Below are positions 1 to 8,120 of a stretch of DNA of 10,890 nt, piece by piece. Origin of the DNA: Euperipatoides rowelli (taxonomy: Eukaryota > Onychophora > Udeonychophora > Euonychophora > Peripatopsidae). Position 1 is the stretch's first letter. Each line of letters opens with the position of its first letter. Under the pieces are notes generated by a model. The model saw only the letters and a program-made list of their open reading frames with translations, had not been told where the DNA came from and searched no databases. The position numbers were made by a program, and so were the translations under genes. The DNA lies in the NCBI GenBank assembly GCA_003024985.2, contig PXIH01S0011012.1. One strand, 5' to 3'.

Positions 1-110
1 CTCAACCACAGGCCATGGATCAGTGTTTCTCAACCACAGGCCCAAGGATCAGTTTTTCTCAACCACTGGTCCATGGATCAGTGTTTCTCAACCACTGGTC
101 CATGGACCAG
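1..110. repeat. 29-bp tandem repeat, four copies, at a transposon end
   Basis: Four consecutive units begin with CTCAACCAC at 1, 29, 58 and 87; the full units are 28, 29 and 29 bp and the last runs into unique sequence after 110. Each junction carries CAGTGTTTCTCAACC or a one-base variant, which is the terminal sequence of the hAT-like element described separately. The last unit contains a perfect 16-bp palindrome at 95-110 (CTGGTCCATGGACCAG). The first copy is cut by the window edge, so more copies may lie upstream. Confidence 0.85.
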
Positions 111-507
111 CAAATAATTAAAAAATACATCTTTACATCACATTATTATTATGGTATTATCATTGCTAGTTATTATTATTAAATGATGAGAGTAAGGATG
201 TAATATATAGTAGGTCAGTAAAAGAAAATTAAAACTAAATAATTAACTACTTCACTTCATAAAGTCATAAACAAAGACTGATGAAGTTTTAATATCACTT
301 ATATAGGCTGTAACTCTAACAACTGTGATTGTAATTTTTTAACGTGCGCTAAGAATGTGATATCAGTAACATAATCACGTTTAGAGACAATCACCACTGC
401 TGCACTGAAAATAAACATAATTCATTGTCTCATATAATTATCGGTCCACATAAAATTTTCCGTCGGTCCGGCCAGTCCGCAATGATAAAAAGGTTTGAGA
501 AACACTG
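1..507. mobile_element. Non-autonomous hAT-like DNA transposon, tandemly repeated left end
   Basis: The left side carries CAGTGTTTCTCAACCACTGG (best copy at 79-98) and the right side ends at 492-507 with GGTTTGAGAAACACTG, whose reverse complement is CAGTGTTTCTCAAACC. These are matching terminal inverted repeats. Just inside each end are GGTCC-rich stretches: CTGGTCCATGGACCAG on the left, and CGGTCCGGCCAGTCCGC followed by an A-run on the right, at about 443-491. That arrangement is typical of hAT (Charlie-like) ends. The roughly 320 bp between are AT-rich with no transposase reading frame, so the copy is a non-autonomous, MITE-like element. An 8-bp target duplication cannot be tested because the true left boundary is masked by the 29-bp repeat and may lie before base 1. 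The family assignment is from motif memory. Confidence 0.7.
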
Positions 508-766
508 TTTTGATTATTTCTTTAAAAGTTACATGGTTTTCGATGCAAGTTTTAATATTTTTTTTAATAGATAAAAGTTTTTAGATTAAATTATTTGTTT
601 AGATAGTTTATTCTACCAGTTTATAGACTGGTATAGTTATTATTTGTTTTCTAATATATTGAATTAGTCCGTTGAATAGAATGGACTGATTTTGGGTGAA
701 AATGTCTAGTGCAGAGATGGCAAATAGGCTGCACTTTGGAGATTTTTGTTGGCCAGCCAAACTTTT
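508..766. other. AT-rich spacer, nothing recognised
   Basis: No gene, RNA or clear repeat was found here. A stretch near 709-765 (CAGAGATGGCAAA followed by TTGGCCAGCCAAAC) loosely recalls another hAT end, but no partner end was found. Confidence 0.5.
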
Positions 767-769
767 TAA

Positions 770-1855
770 ACTTAAAAGGGAAACTAAATGTCTATACAAC
801 CAAAAAATAAATCTTATCAAAACTGTCAAAAGGGAAACAATGTCTATACAACCAAAAAAAAGCTTATCAAACCTGTCAAAAGGGAAACAATGTCTATACA
901 ACCAAAAAAAAGCTTACCGTATCAAATCTTTCTAAAGGGAAACAAAATGTCTATAAAACCAAAAAAAANACAACCCAAAAAAAAAGCTTATCAAATCTGT
1001 CAAAAGGGAAACAAAATGTCTATACAACCAAAAAAGCCTATCAAATCTGTCAAAAGGGAAACAAAATGTCTGTACAACAAAAAAAGCTTATCAAATCTGT
1101 CAAAAGGGAAACAAAATGTCCATACAACAAAAAAAAACAATGTCCATACAACAAAAAAAGCTTATCAAATCTGTCAAAAGGGAAACATGTCTATACAACC
1201 AAAAAAAGCTTATCAAATCTGTCAAAAGGGAAACAATGTCTTTACAACCTATAAAAAAGCTTATCAAATCTGTCAATTAGGGTAACAAAATGTCTTTACA
1301 ACCTGTAAAAAAGCTTATCAAATCTGTGAAAAGGGTAACAAAATGTCTATACAACCAAAAAAAAGCTTATCAAATCTGTTAAAAGGGAAACAAAATGTCT
1401 ACTGACTACAACCAAAAAAAGCTTATCAAATCTCAAAAGCGAAACAAAATGTCTATACAACAAAAAAAAAAGTTATAAAATCTGTCAAAAGGGAAACAAA
1501 ATGTCTATACAACCAAAAAAAGCTTATGAAATCTATCAAAAGGAAACAAAATGTCTAGACAACCAAAAAAAAGCTTATCAAATCTGTCAAAAGGGGAACA
1601 AAATGGCTATACACCCAAAAAAAAGCTTATCAAATATGTCAAAAGGGAAACAATGTTTATACAACCAAAAAAAATGCTTATCAAATTACCAAAAGGGAAA
1701 AAAATGTCTATACAACCAAAAAAAGCTTATCAAATCTGTCAAGGGAAACAAAATGTCTACACAACCAAAAAAAGCTTATCTAATCTGTCAAAAGGGAAAC
1801 AAAATGTCTATACAACCAAAAAAATGCTTATCAAATCTGTCAAAAGGGAAACAAA
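770..1855. repeat. Minisatellite of about 51-bp units, some 20 copies
   Basis: About 20 complete head-to-tail units plus partial ends. In order, each unit reads GTCAAAAGGGAAACAAAATG, then TCTATACAACC, then an A-run of 5-10, then GCTTATCAAATCT. Unit starts fall near 826, 876, 932, 999, 1049, 1099, 1173, 1221, 1272, 1326, 1378, 1434, 1484, 1535, 1586, 1638, 1688, 1738, 1787 and 1839. Lengths range from 48 to about 74 bp; most variation is in the A-run, in ACAA versus ACAAAA, or from internal partial duplications (the units at 932 and 1099). Nearly all units carry AAGCTT. Because the common length of 51 is a multiple of three, long open frames repeating a peptide like MSIQPKKAYQICQKGNK appear by chance. 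Units of 48-56 bp break the frame, so these are not genes. An ambiguous base lies at 969. Confidence 0.95.
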
Positions 1856-1856
1856 C

Positions 1857-2004
1857 CTTAGCCCAGTTACTTAATTTATCTAAATCACTTTGTATCAATA
1901 ATGCCTCTTCCATACTATTAAACTCTACCACTTAATTTAGTATCATCCAGATCATCAATAAAAATTAGAAAAAGCAAGGGTCCTAAAACCCCCGAATGAA
2001 TGGA
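1857..2004 (-). pseudogene. LINE reverse-transcriptase fragment, frameshifted and deleted
   Basis: On the minus strand, bases 2004 down to 1918 read SIHSGVLGPLLFLIFIDDL followed by DDTKLSGRV and a stop. A shift of frame at about 1920 then gives FNSMEEALLIQSDLDKLSNW down to about 1857. In CR1/jockey-like non-LTR retrotransposons the corresponding reverse-transcriptase stretch contains SGVPQGSVLGPLLF, an INDL motif, the catalytic FADD box, TKL, and later a QSDL-L--W helix. All these landmarks occur in the right order. The PQGSV residues seem lost after SGV, and about 15 residues including the FADD box seem lost between DDLDD and TKL. With a frameshift, a stop and no catalytic aspartate box, this is a dead fragment. 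It ends at the edge of the minisatellite. The precise LINE clade is not resolved. Confidence 0.8.
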
Positions 2005-2300
2005 CAATTATGGCCTAACATAAACAAGGTTTTTACACATAATATACAAAAATATTGATTAGAAAAAAAAAAGAATCAATTTAATACAAGTGATTGGAAA
2101 AATAAAAAAATTGGATAAAAAATATAAATCACTTCGAGCTCAAAAAAAAGTTCTTGTATGTTCCTGGACAAACACAACACATAGAGGAATGAAAAAAAAA
2201 AGACTTCTGGTTTTCCTCAAAAAAAAAAAACAATGCTTAAAAAATAGAAAAAAAAATAGATTAGACCCTGGGTTTACTTTCTCTGGTTTACAAAATTAAT
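2005..2300. other. A-rich low-complexity stretch
   Basis: Many runs of 6-12 A lie between 2060 and 2262. A 69-codon frame on the plus strand (2090-2299) is lysine-rich because of these runs and has no recognisable domain, so it is not called as a gene. The segment separates the LINE fragment from the presumed promoter. Confidence 0.6.
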
Positions 2301-2560
2301 AAAATGATTTTTTAAAATATATATATAAACAGCGAATTTTGAAAGCAAAATATATAGCCTAAAAAACTTAGAAAAAAATGTGGAATCGCCGAAGACATCT
2401 TTTTGTGGTAGAGGACTTGGTTGGAGTGGGGAACAGCAACAAGAAAGAAGGTAGAGGCAAAGAAAAACTGTATGTACAGTCTATCTTGAAGTAACTGAAA
2501 TGTTTGAAGTAAAATGTGGATTTTTCAACGAAGATCAGCGGTAAGATTGTTAAGGAGAAC
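2300..2560 (+). promoter_or_regulatory. Probable promoter and 5' UTR of the ACTL6 gene
   Basis: This is inferred from position, directly upstream of the probable start codon at 2561. A TATA-like run (ATATATATATAAAC) lies at about 2317-2330, and composition becomes less AT-rich from about 2380 to 2540, as expected of transcribed leader sequence. A second consensus-like splice donor, AGCG|GTAAGA, lies at 2540/2541 within this leader. No transcription start can be fixed from sequence alone. Confidence 0.35.
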
Positions 2561-2570
2561 ATGAGTAGCG
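2561..2570 (+). CDS. ACTL6/BAF53-like protein, probable first coding exon (Met-Ser-Ser)
   Basis: ATGAGTAGCG followed by the donor GTTAGC. The start has A at -3 (GAACATGA), a favourable context. Splicing 2570 to 2806 joins G to AT, giving the aspartate of DEVGALVFD and continuing the ACTL6 frame exactly. As I recall, vertebrate ACTL6A also places its first intron at this phase-1 position. The resulting start, M-S-S-D-E-V, lacks the glycine-rich MSGGVYGG-like leader of known orthologues, and GTTAGC is a weaker donor than GTAAGT. A different first exon upstream of this one, or upstream of the window, therefore remains possible. The following intron (2571-2805, 235 bp) ends in a T-rich tract and TTTAG. 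This protein is the actin-related subunit of SWI/SNF (BAF/PBAP) complexes and of NuA4/INO80-type complexes, and acts in the nucleus. Confidence 0.5.
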
Positions 2571-2805
2571 GTTAGCTTAGTTTTGCAAAATGATCTATAC
2601 AATTCAATTCATTGCCATTTTTTTTCAGAAACTTCAATGATTCCAAAATAATTAAATTCATAAAAAAATAAAAAAAAAAAACAGTTCTTTATAACTTTCT
2701 TAGTTTGAAGAATATTGATTACATTTTAGAGGGTGCAGGCAGGTTTATTACTAGATTTAAAAAAAAAAGTAAAATTTTCTGTATTTGATTATTATCTATG
2801 TTTAG

Positions 2806-2882
2806 ATGAAGTCGGAGCGCTGGTGTTTGATTTTGGGCATTATTCCATTAGAGCCGGTTATGCTGGGGAGGATTCACCAAAG
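2806..2882 (+). CDS. ACTL6: ACTL6/BAF53 actin-like chromatin-remodelling subunit, exon with first phosphate loop
   Basis: The exon is flanked by TTTAG and GTAAGG, entered in phase 1 and left in phase 0. It encodes (D)[10 protein letters not shown], then HYSI, then [11 protein letters not shown], which is the start of the actin fold: strand, first phosphate-binding turn (FDFGHYS, where conventional actins have DNGSG), strand, and the AGYAGED segment. DEVGALVFD and RAGYAGED are near-identical to metazoan ACTL6A/B and fly BAP55 and distinguish this group from conventional actin, whose sequence here is AGFAGDDAP. ACTL6 binds the HSA helix of the Brg/Brahma-type ATPase together with actin and helps build chromatin remodellers. 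The loop has H where actin has the serine facing ATP phosphates, in keeping with the weak nucleotide dependence of the family. The next intron, 2883-6127, is 3,245 bp. Confidence 0.93.
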
Positions 2883-3892
2883 GTAAGGTTATTTTTTATA
2901 TTTTTCTTCATATATCTATTGTTAAACTATGTGTACATTGTCAGTTATGACATATAATGTATAATTAGGGGGCTTCGGAGTATTTAATGCATCTGAAGCC
3001 CTGATAATATTGATATACAGTATGGTTAATTTTCAAATATGTGCAGGGTCAAGTTTAACCATTTTCTATTTATATCGCAGGATTTTACTTCAAGTGCATC
3101 AATTAAAAATAATTAAAGTAGTACTCTCAAGTCTCAATATAAATTATAGGCCTGATATATACAATAAGTTCTTAATTCTTTTGAAGAAAAACTGACAAAC
3201 TTTTTATCTTTGATTGTCGTAACTTCAACATATCAAAGATGTATTATGTTCTTAGGTGTATTAAAAAATAGATTTTTGGTTTAAAATTATAATTTTAAAT
3301 ATTATTTGTGTAGTTAGAGGGCAAAGTGTACCGTGCTACAATAAATTGTCCCACCTTGCAAACTCTCTATATCGTACATATTTTTTGCTAAATTTTTAAT
3401 TTTTTATATGTTTAAATGTATCCCAAAATACTTGTGCAAGCATATCCCTAATTTGTATTGTAAGCAAAGGAGTGAGACTGAATCAGCATAATTCCTGTTT
3501 GTATAACACTTCACTGTGTCACTAAATGAGCACGAAGAGGAGAGTTCAGTGTCATTCTCCCTTCTCATTCTATGAAAAATTGTATTCTTTGAGAGCTTTT
3601 GAAAACTTGCTAAGTGAACATGAAAAACTCAATTTTGATTCCCAGTGATTGTGAAAGCCACTTTTATGTGTCTGATTTATAGTTTGAAATTCTTTTCACT
3701 GCTAGCTCTAACAGGAATTGAATTAGGCTACGTACATTATTGAGTGGAAGTGTTTGTCTTTCAATGACATATAAAGTAATTGATTTATGGTCACAGAAAT
3801 TTATGATTTCCCCCATACGTAATTCTGAAGAGAATCAATTCAGTGATTTTTTTTTTTTCTTCAGTATTTTTTTTTTTTAACAAAAATTATTT

Positions 3893-3911
3893 AATTCAGC
3901 ATGCCTGAATT
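3893..3911. repeat. Short perfect inverted repeat
   Basis: AATTCAG, five bases (CATGC), then CTGAATT: a 7-bp perfect stem just after a long T-run. It is probably incidental in AT-rich DNA. Confidence 0.5.
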
Positions 3912-4217
3912 CAAAACAGAAATGCATATCCTTTGCGCATTGTTGCCATTGATTTGACATTATACTACATGTATATTGAACGTTTTCAATATAGCTTTTC
4001 AGTGTGTATAAATCAGATTGACTTTGTAGCATATGAAAAATCTTACTTCCAGTTCCTGTTGACAAGTTCTAAATCATGGAGCTATAGATAAATATGCATC
4101 CTAGTCTTATATAATAAATATATAAATATTCTAGCTATAATGTTCATAATAGGGGAAATTTCCAATCTCTTTTTCCCATCCACACATCCTCAGTTCATTA
4201 TCTTAGATAAGCTTCCA

Positions 4218-4256
4218 AGTTTGAATTCAAACTGGTTCAACTGTTGAAACAGTTGA
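4218..4256. repeat. Two adjacent palindromes within 39 bp
   Basis: 4218-4233 is a perfect 16-bp palindrome centred on GAATTC (AGTTTGAATTCAAACT). Three bases later, TCAACTGTT at 4237-4245 and AACAGTTGA at 4248-4256 form a 9-bp inverted repeat around GA; beyond one mismatched pair, GG/CC flanks extend it. No function is known to me. Confidence 0.75.
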
Positions 4257-6127
4257 CCCAGAAAAGGGTTTTTCTTTTGTCTGAAGACAAAAAAAACAAA
4301 CATTTTCTTTCTTATCAGCATTGCTGTCTGGATTATTAGAATTCTATACAGTTTTTTGTTAAAAATAAAGTCATTTAGTGAAATTTATTCAAAACATTGA
4401 TATTTTATCATTATTTCCCATTGATAGACTGGCCTTTAGTACAATTATGTGTCTACCAATGACACTTTACTGCACAATTTGCTCTCATTTTGATAAAGGC
4501 AAATATGATGTAACAAAATTACTTGAAATTTGGGTAGCCTAATTTTGATAAAGTTTTTCTTTATGTAATTTTTTTTTAATTTTAACCTGTTAACAAGAAA
4601 TTAAGTACAAGGACTATCTTAATTTCTCATGACTAAAAGTAGGAATGACATATTTTATAACAAACTTTACAATCACTGAAATATGGAAGTTGTCAAACTA
4701 TTATTAAGAAATGGTCAAGAAAAGACCTAATATTTTTTTTTTGCTCTCATGGGTTATACAAAGGTTTTTATTTTCTCCATTATTGAATCAAATTAATATT
4801 GCTAATATAAAGGTGTAAGTTATATACAAAAAATGACTAATGCTCTTTGAGCACAAAGACATTTAACAGAAAATTATAAATGCTTTTATTAAATATCGGT
4901 AGGATATTAAGTAGGCTAATGGAAACATATTCTAGGCTATTTTATTCAATGAAGAAATAACATGATCTGCAGTGACTTTAAGACTAGGCTACTTGATATT
5001 TTATTTTATTTTAAAGAAATTCTTGATTATCTTTGACAATAAAATAATATCTTGAATACATGTATCAAAATAAAAGTAATAATTTCTCAAAATATTAAAA
5101 GCAACCATCTCAATATGCTACTACATTATAGCTAATACATTATAATTCCAATATATTAATAGAAATTATTCCAGCCAAATTTTAAAAGCTGACAAATAAT
5201 TAAAGAAAATGTTCAAATTTCTTAGTGTTATATCTTCCAAAAGAAAAGTGCAATTAAAAATCAAACGTAGATAAAGTTGTATCNTGGCTCTATGTTCAAA
5301 ACAAGATTGTTTCTTTTTTTTTTTCTCGGTAAAAAAAAATCAAATCGTGCAGAAAATTAGCATGTAAACAATTTATTCTTCATTGAATAAGTAACACTTG
5401 CAATTTAACAAGAAATAATATTGGGTTTATAAATAAACATTATCATATTCTGCTTTCCATAGCATGATATTTTTGTAAACTGATTGATTTTCAAATCGTT
5501 TTGAACCTGGAAGCCATGTTCAACCATTAGTTCAGATAGAAATTTTTCATTATCTCAATAAATGTTAAGCAACACATAAAAAAAGGAAACAACATTGCAA
5601 CTTACATTACATCCATAAAGTCATTCACAAAATTATCTTTGTATTATCTTTCAGACCAAATTACTGTTTGCCTGAACCGCATGCTTGTTTCTTCAAAATG
5701 GCAGTTCTTTATCAAATCATTACCAACTGGATCAATATTAAAATCCAAATATACTGCAATAATACTAAATGACTTGAATAGTAGAATCCATAACTTAGTT
5801 CTTTAACATTGCATCAACATTAAAATCACAGTAAAAACAAATTATAACATTGTCCACAAATACAAAGGTTTAAGTTTACGTGGACAACAATGAAAGGCAC
5901 GACTAAACCCTAAGGGAACTTCAGGCCAATTCTACTATTTGATATTTTATCACATTTATTGTGCCTTGTTTTGAAATAATATCTGTACTATAAAGGTATT
6001 GAGCAATTAACTTAAAAATCAGCTTTAAAATGTACAGGTCACATTAAACTTATAATTTAGCTTTGGCAAATTTTAGGTTTGGTAAATTTTTATTTCTCTC
6101 TTTATCTTTTATAATTCTTTGATTTAG

Positions 6128-6305
6128 GCAGAATTGCCGAGTATGATTGGAGTTTTAGAAGATATAATAGGTGAACCCATGGATACAGGGGAGACCTTAG
6201 CTCCTGTAAAAGATAATCCAGAAAAAAAATATTTTTTTGATACTACTAGCATACATGTTCCTCGAAAAGATATGGAGCTGACATCCTTTCTCAAAGATGG
6301 CATGA
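6128..6305 (+). CDS. ACTL6: ACTL6/BAF53, subdomain-2 (D-loop) exon
   Basis: The exon is 178 bp, entered in phase 0 after TTTAG and left in phase 1 before GTAAGT. It encodes AELPSMIGVL, an acidic variable stretch (EDIIGEPMDTGETLAPVKDN), then PEKKYFFDTTSIHVPRKDME and LTSFLKDGM. The order matches ACTL6: the -PS-IG turn after the first loop, a divergent and lineage-specific replacement of the actin D-loop, then the conserved -YY-DT---VPR--ME----(K/L)-(D/N)GM block. VPR and DGM are diagnostic: in human ACTL6A the equivalent is NALRVPRENME...LKNGM, and in fly BAP55 VNVPRSNME...MKDGM (from memory). No stop or frameshift interrupts it. The acidic insert is where orthologues differ most, so it is a useful species marker. 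Followed by a 1,350-bp intron (6306-7655). Confidence 0.95.
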
Positions 6306-7655
6306 GTAAGTAATCTTTTCCTTCCGGACTGCAAACTTTAACTTTGTAGTCAAGTGCAAAAAAACTTTTTTTTTTACTCTTGTATGAACTTTGATTAGAT
6401 CTATGCCAGGATCAATATTGTCTACTCTTTGAAAATTATTTATATGCCGAAAAATTAGGCCATAAGCTATTTGTTTTAGCTTCTCAATTTATATATGTTG
6501 TCGGAGAGAGAGTTTTGTGAGTTTTTTCCTTAAGAGCACATGCTACTAATTGCAAGCCGTAAAATGGGAGGATGGGGGGAATTAATCTATCTCATTTTGA
6601 TTTTAAAATCATTTAAATTTTTAGAAAAAATCAAAATCTATGAGAAAAAGACAATTTATTAAGACCATAAAGAAATAGTCTACTAAATGCTATAAAAAAT
6701 ACAAGAGGGTTCCTCTTTAGCATAATTTATGCATATAATTAATATTTTTTTGTCACATGAATAATATGGCCGTACCAAATTTAAATTTCTAACTACAGTA
6801 AATAAATAAAAAAATTGTCCATTTGGTAGCATGTCCCCTTAAAACGGTAATTGTTTTCCATGATTGGTAGGTAATAGAGACCCATTTCCCATTCACATCA
6901 AGTATATATTGGTTAGGCCGGTTGGTCACTTTTATTTTCTTGTAATGGGACGGCTGTTGGACACTCATGTGAGCGGTCGGCACGAGCCGCTACTGTTGGA
7001 ATTAACAACATATTATTTGTTAATGTATGTTAATTATGTTCAGTGTTTCTCGGAAATAAAATTTGTTGTATGGTTTATTTCAAGTTGAACCCATTTCTGT
7101 AATTATTAATAGTATTGCAAACACTAAGATATGATGGCTCAAGGAAATTTGCCATGTGGACAACCTTGCTTAGGGAACATGCTATAAAAAAATCTGCTTT
7201 TACCATTATTTACATTATTTTTTTTTAAGAAGGGGAAGTTATAATGAATCATTATTTAGTATTTATAATTGTTCATATTGATTCGCTGTGGAAAGAAAAG
7301 GCTGATTTTTATTTGCACATTCATTACTTTTTTAACATGACATTTATTATTTGATAGTAAATTATGCATTCGTAATTTGATCATGAGATTGTAAACATTG
7401 CGATAAACAATTTACTTCTTTTACACATGGTTTATTCCTTCTTGTTTTATTGTTTATTTGCATATGTGTGCATTCTTTAGTATAAAGAATGTACAGTCAT
7501 TATTTTGTACTATTTATTTTATAAGCATGAACATAACTTGTCTAGAAATAGTATATTTTTTAATAAAAGTATTATGAACTTAAGCTATTGCTTATGTGTT
7601 GTGTCTTGCTAATTATGCAAAATACATCTGGGTGTTCTTGTTTTTTTATTTCTAG
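6306..7655 (+). other. Third intron of the ACTL6 gene (1,350 bp)
   Basis: The donor is ATGA|GTAAGT and the acceptor is TTGTTTTTTTATTTCTAG, both strong. Most is AT-rich and featureless. A block at about 6910-7000 is clearly richer in G+C (GGACGGCTG, GAGCGGTCGGCACGAGCCGC), with a 5-bp stem AGCGG/CCGCT at 6972-6991. It overlaps open frames on both strands that I do not recognise. At 7041-7051, CAGTGTTTCTC repeats the first 11 bases of the hAT end seen at the left of the window. No gene is called here. Confidence 0.8.
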
Positions 7656-7756
7656 TTGAAGATTGGGATTTATTTGAAAAGTCATTGGATCATCTTTATG
7701 CTAAACATATTCGATCAGACCCTCCCCTTCATCCTGTTCTCATGTCAGAAGCTCCT
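7656..7756 (+). CDS. ACTL6: ACTL6/BAF53, exon ending HPVLMSEAP
   Basis: The exon is 101 bp, entered in phase 1 (A plus TT gives Ile) after a strong TTTTATTTCTAG acceptor and left in phase 0 before GTAAGTATT. It encodes (I)EDWDLFEKSL, DHLYAKHIRS and DPPLHPVLMSEAP. This is the ACTL6 counterpart of the actin segment I-(T/E)-(N/D)WD----W-------V-P--HPVLLTEAP, which runs from subdomain 2 back into subdomain 1. WDLFEK resembles the fly BAP55 form, and the human form is WDSFQA (both from memory). All residues expected at the core positions (DW, HPVL, SEAP) are present. The next exon should begin with W-N, but no acceptor followed by such a sequence was found through 10890, so the rest of the gene lies downstream. 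If the donor is not used, the frame stays open to a stop at 8048. Confidence 0.95.
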
Positions 7757-7847
7757 GTAAGTATTAACTTTTTCATTGCTAGGTTAAAACAAATCATGTA
7801 TTTTGGTCTGAACCACTATTACTGCACTATTTGTTTAATATTCACCT

Positions 7848-8120
7848 ACTTATCGTTTGACCATACAATAATAAACTTCACAATTGATAATATTACCCCT
7901 AAAGGCCTTAAACAAAATCATGAGAAAGACTTTTATATAGACTACCATAATGCTAATTTTGACAACCTTACATGGGATTTGGATCTTATCAGCCTCAATG
8001 ATTCATTAACTTATCTTAATTTTAATTTTCAATATGATTCAATCATTTAAAAAATACAAGACCTAATCTCTTTACATACCCCAAAAATGCATAAAAGCAC
8101 CACAAGCCTTACTCCTTTCA
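7848..8120 (+). pseudogene. LINE remnant: end of endonuclease domain and linker before reverse transcriptase
   Basis: The frame that continues from the preceding exon reads YLSFDHTIINFTIDN, then DFYIDYHNANFDNL, and a stop at 8048-8050, after which the same frame gives KIQDLISLHTPK. In CR1/jockey-like LINEs the apurinic endonuclease ends with a SDH-(I/L)I-F-I motif. After about 25 residues comes a Y-(K/N)-A-(D/N)(F/Y)--L stretch, and roughly 40 residues later a (I/V/T)PK motif before the reverse transcriptase. The same order and spacing are seen here, with SDH changed to FDH, explainable by one C-to-T change, and one stop. It is in the same orientation as the host gene. This is a pattern-based call with no search behind it. 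The reverse transcriptase itself is absent. Confidence 0.45.

Larger units (their letters stand above)
2883..6127 (+). other. Second intron of the ACTL6 gene (3,245 bp)
   Basis: The donor is CCAAAG|GTAAGG and the acceptor is a pyrimidine-rich tract (TTTATTTCTCTC...CTTTGATTTAG) at 6090-6127. Inside are AT-rich unique-looking DNA, T-runs at about 3847-3880 and 5312-5325, and small palindromes at 3893-3911 and 4218-4256. Five of the eight TAGGCTA motifs of the window (either strand) fall here, clustered at 3724-4991. There is an ambiguous base at 5284. No coding frame longer than about 60 codons looked like a protein, and no RNA gene was recognised. Confidence 0.85.

Noticed and set aside
709-765. 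Possible second hAT end (CAGAGATGGCAAA, TTGGCCAGCCAAAC)
   Set aside because: Only a loose match to hAT termini, and no inverted partner or target duplication was found on either side.
608-901. 97-codon minus-strand frame over the start of the minisatellite
   Set aside because: It is mostly the reverse complement of the repeat and AT-rich flank, with no recognisable domain.
770-1855. CRISPR array, because of regular repeats
   Set aside because: Units are contiguous with no unique spacers, and the window is clearly from an intron-bearing animal genome.
788-1935. Open frames of 107-165 codons with repeated MSIQPKKAYQICQKGN-type peptide
   Set aside because: They are by-products of a minisatellite whose common unit length is a multiple of three. 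The frames switch wherever units are 48-56 bp, several frames are open at once, and the codons simply read the A-runs.
2090-2299. 69-codon lysine-rich frame
   Set aside because: Encoded largely by A-runs; no domain, no homologue recognised.
2317-2330. Definite TATA box
   Set aside because: An AT dinucleotide run in an AT-rich region is not specific, so it is mentioned only as TATA-like within the promoter region.
2733-2957. Reading the ACTL6 exon with its upstream intron as one continuous coding frame
   Set aside because: No ATG opens it, and the acceptor TTTAG at 2801-2805 with the matching phase to 2561-2570 explains the exon better.
3877-4065. 62-codon minus-strand frame in intron 2
   Set aside because: No recognised family, lies on the opposite strand within an intron, and length is within chance expectation.
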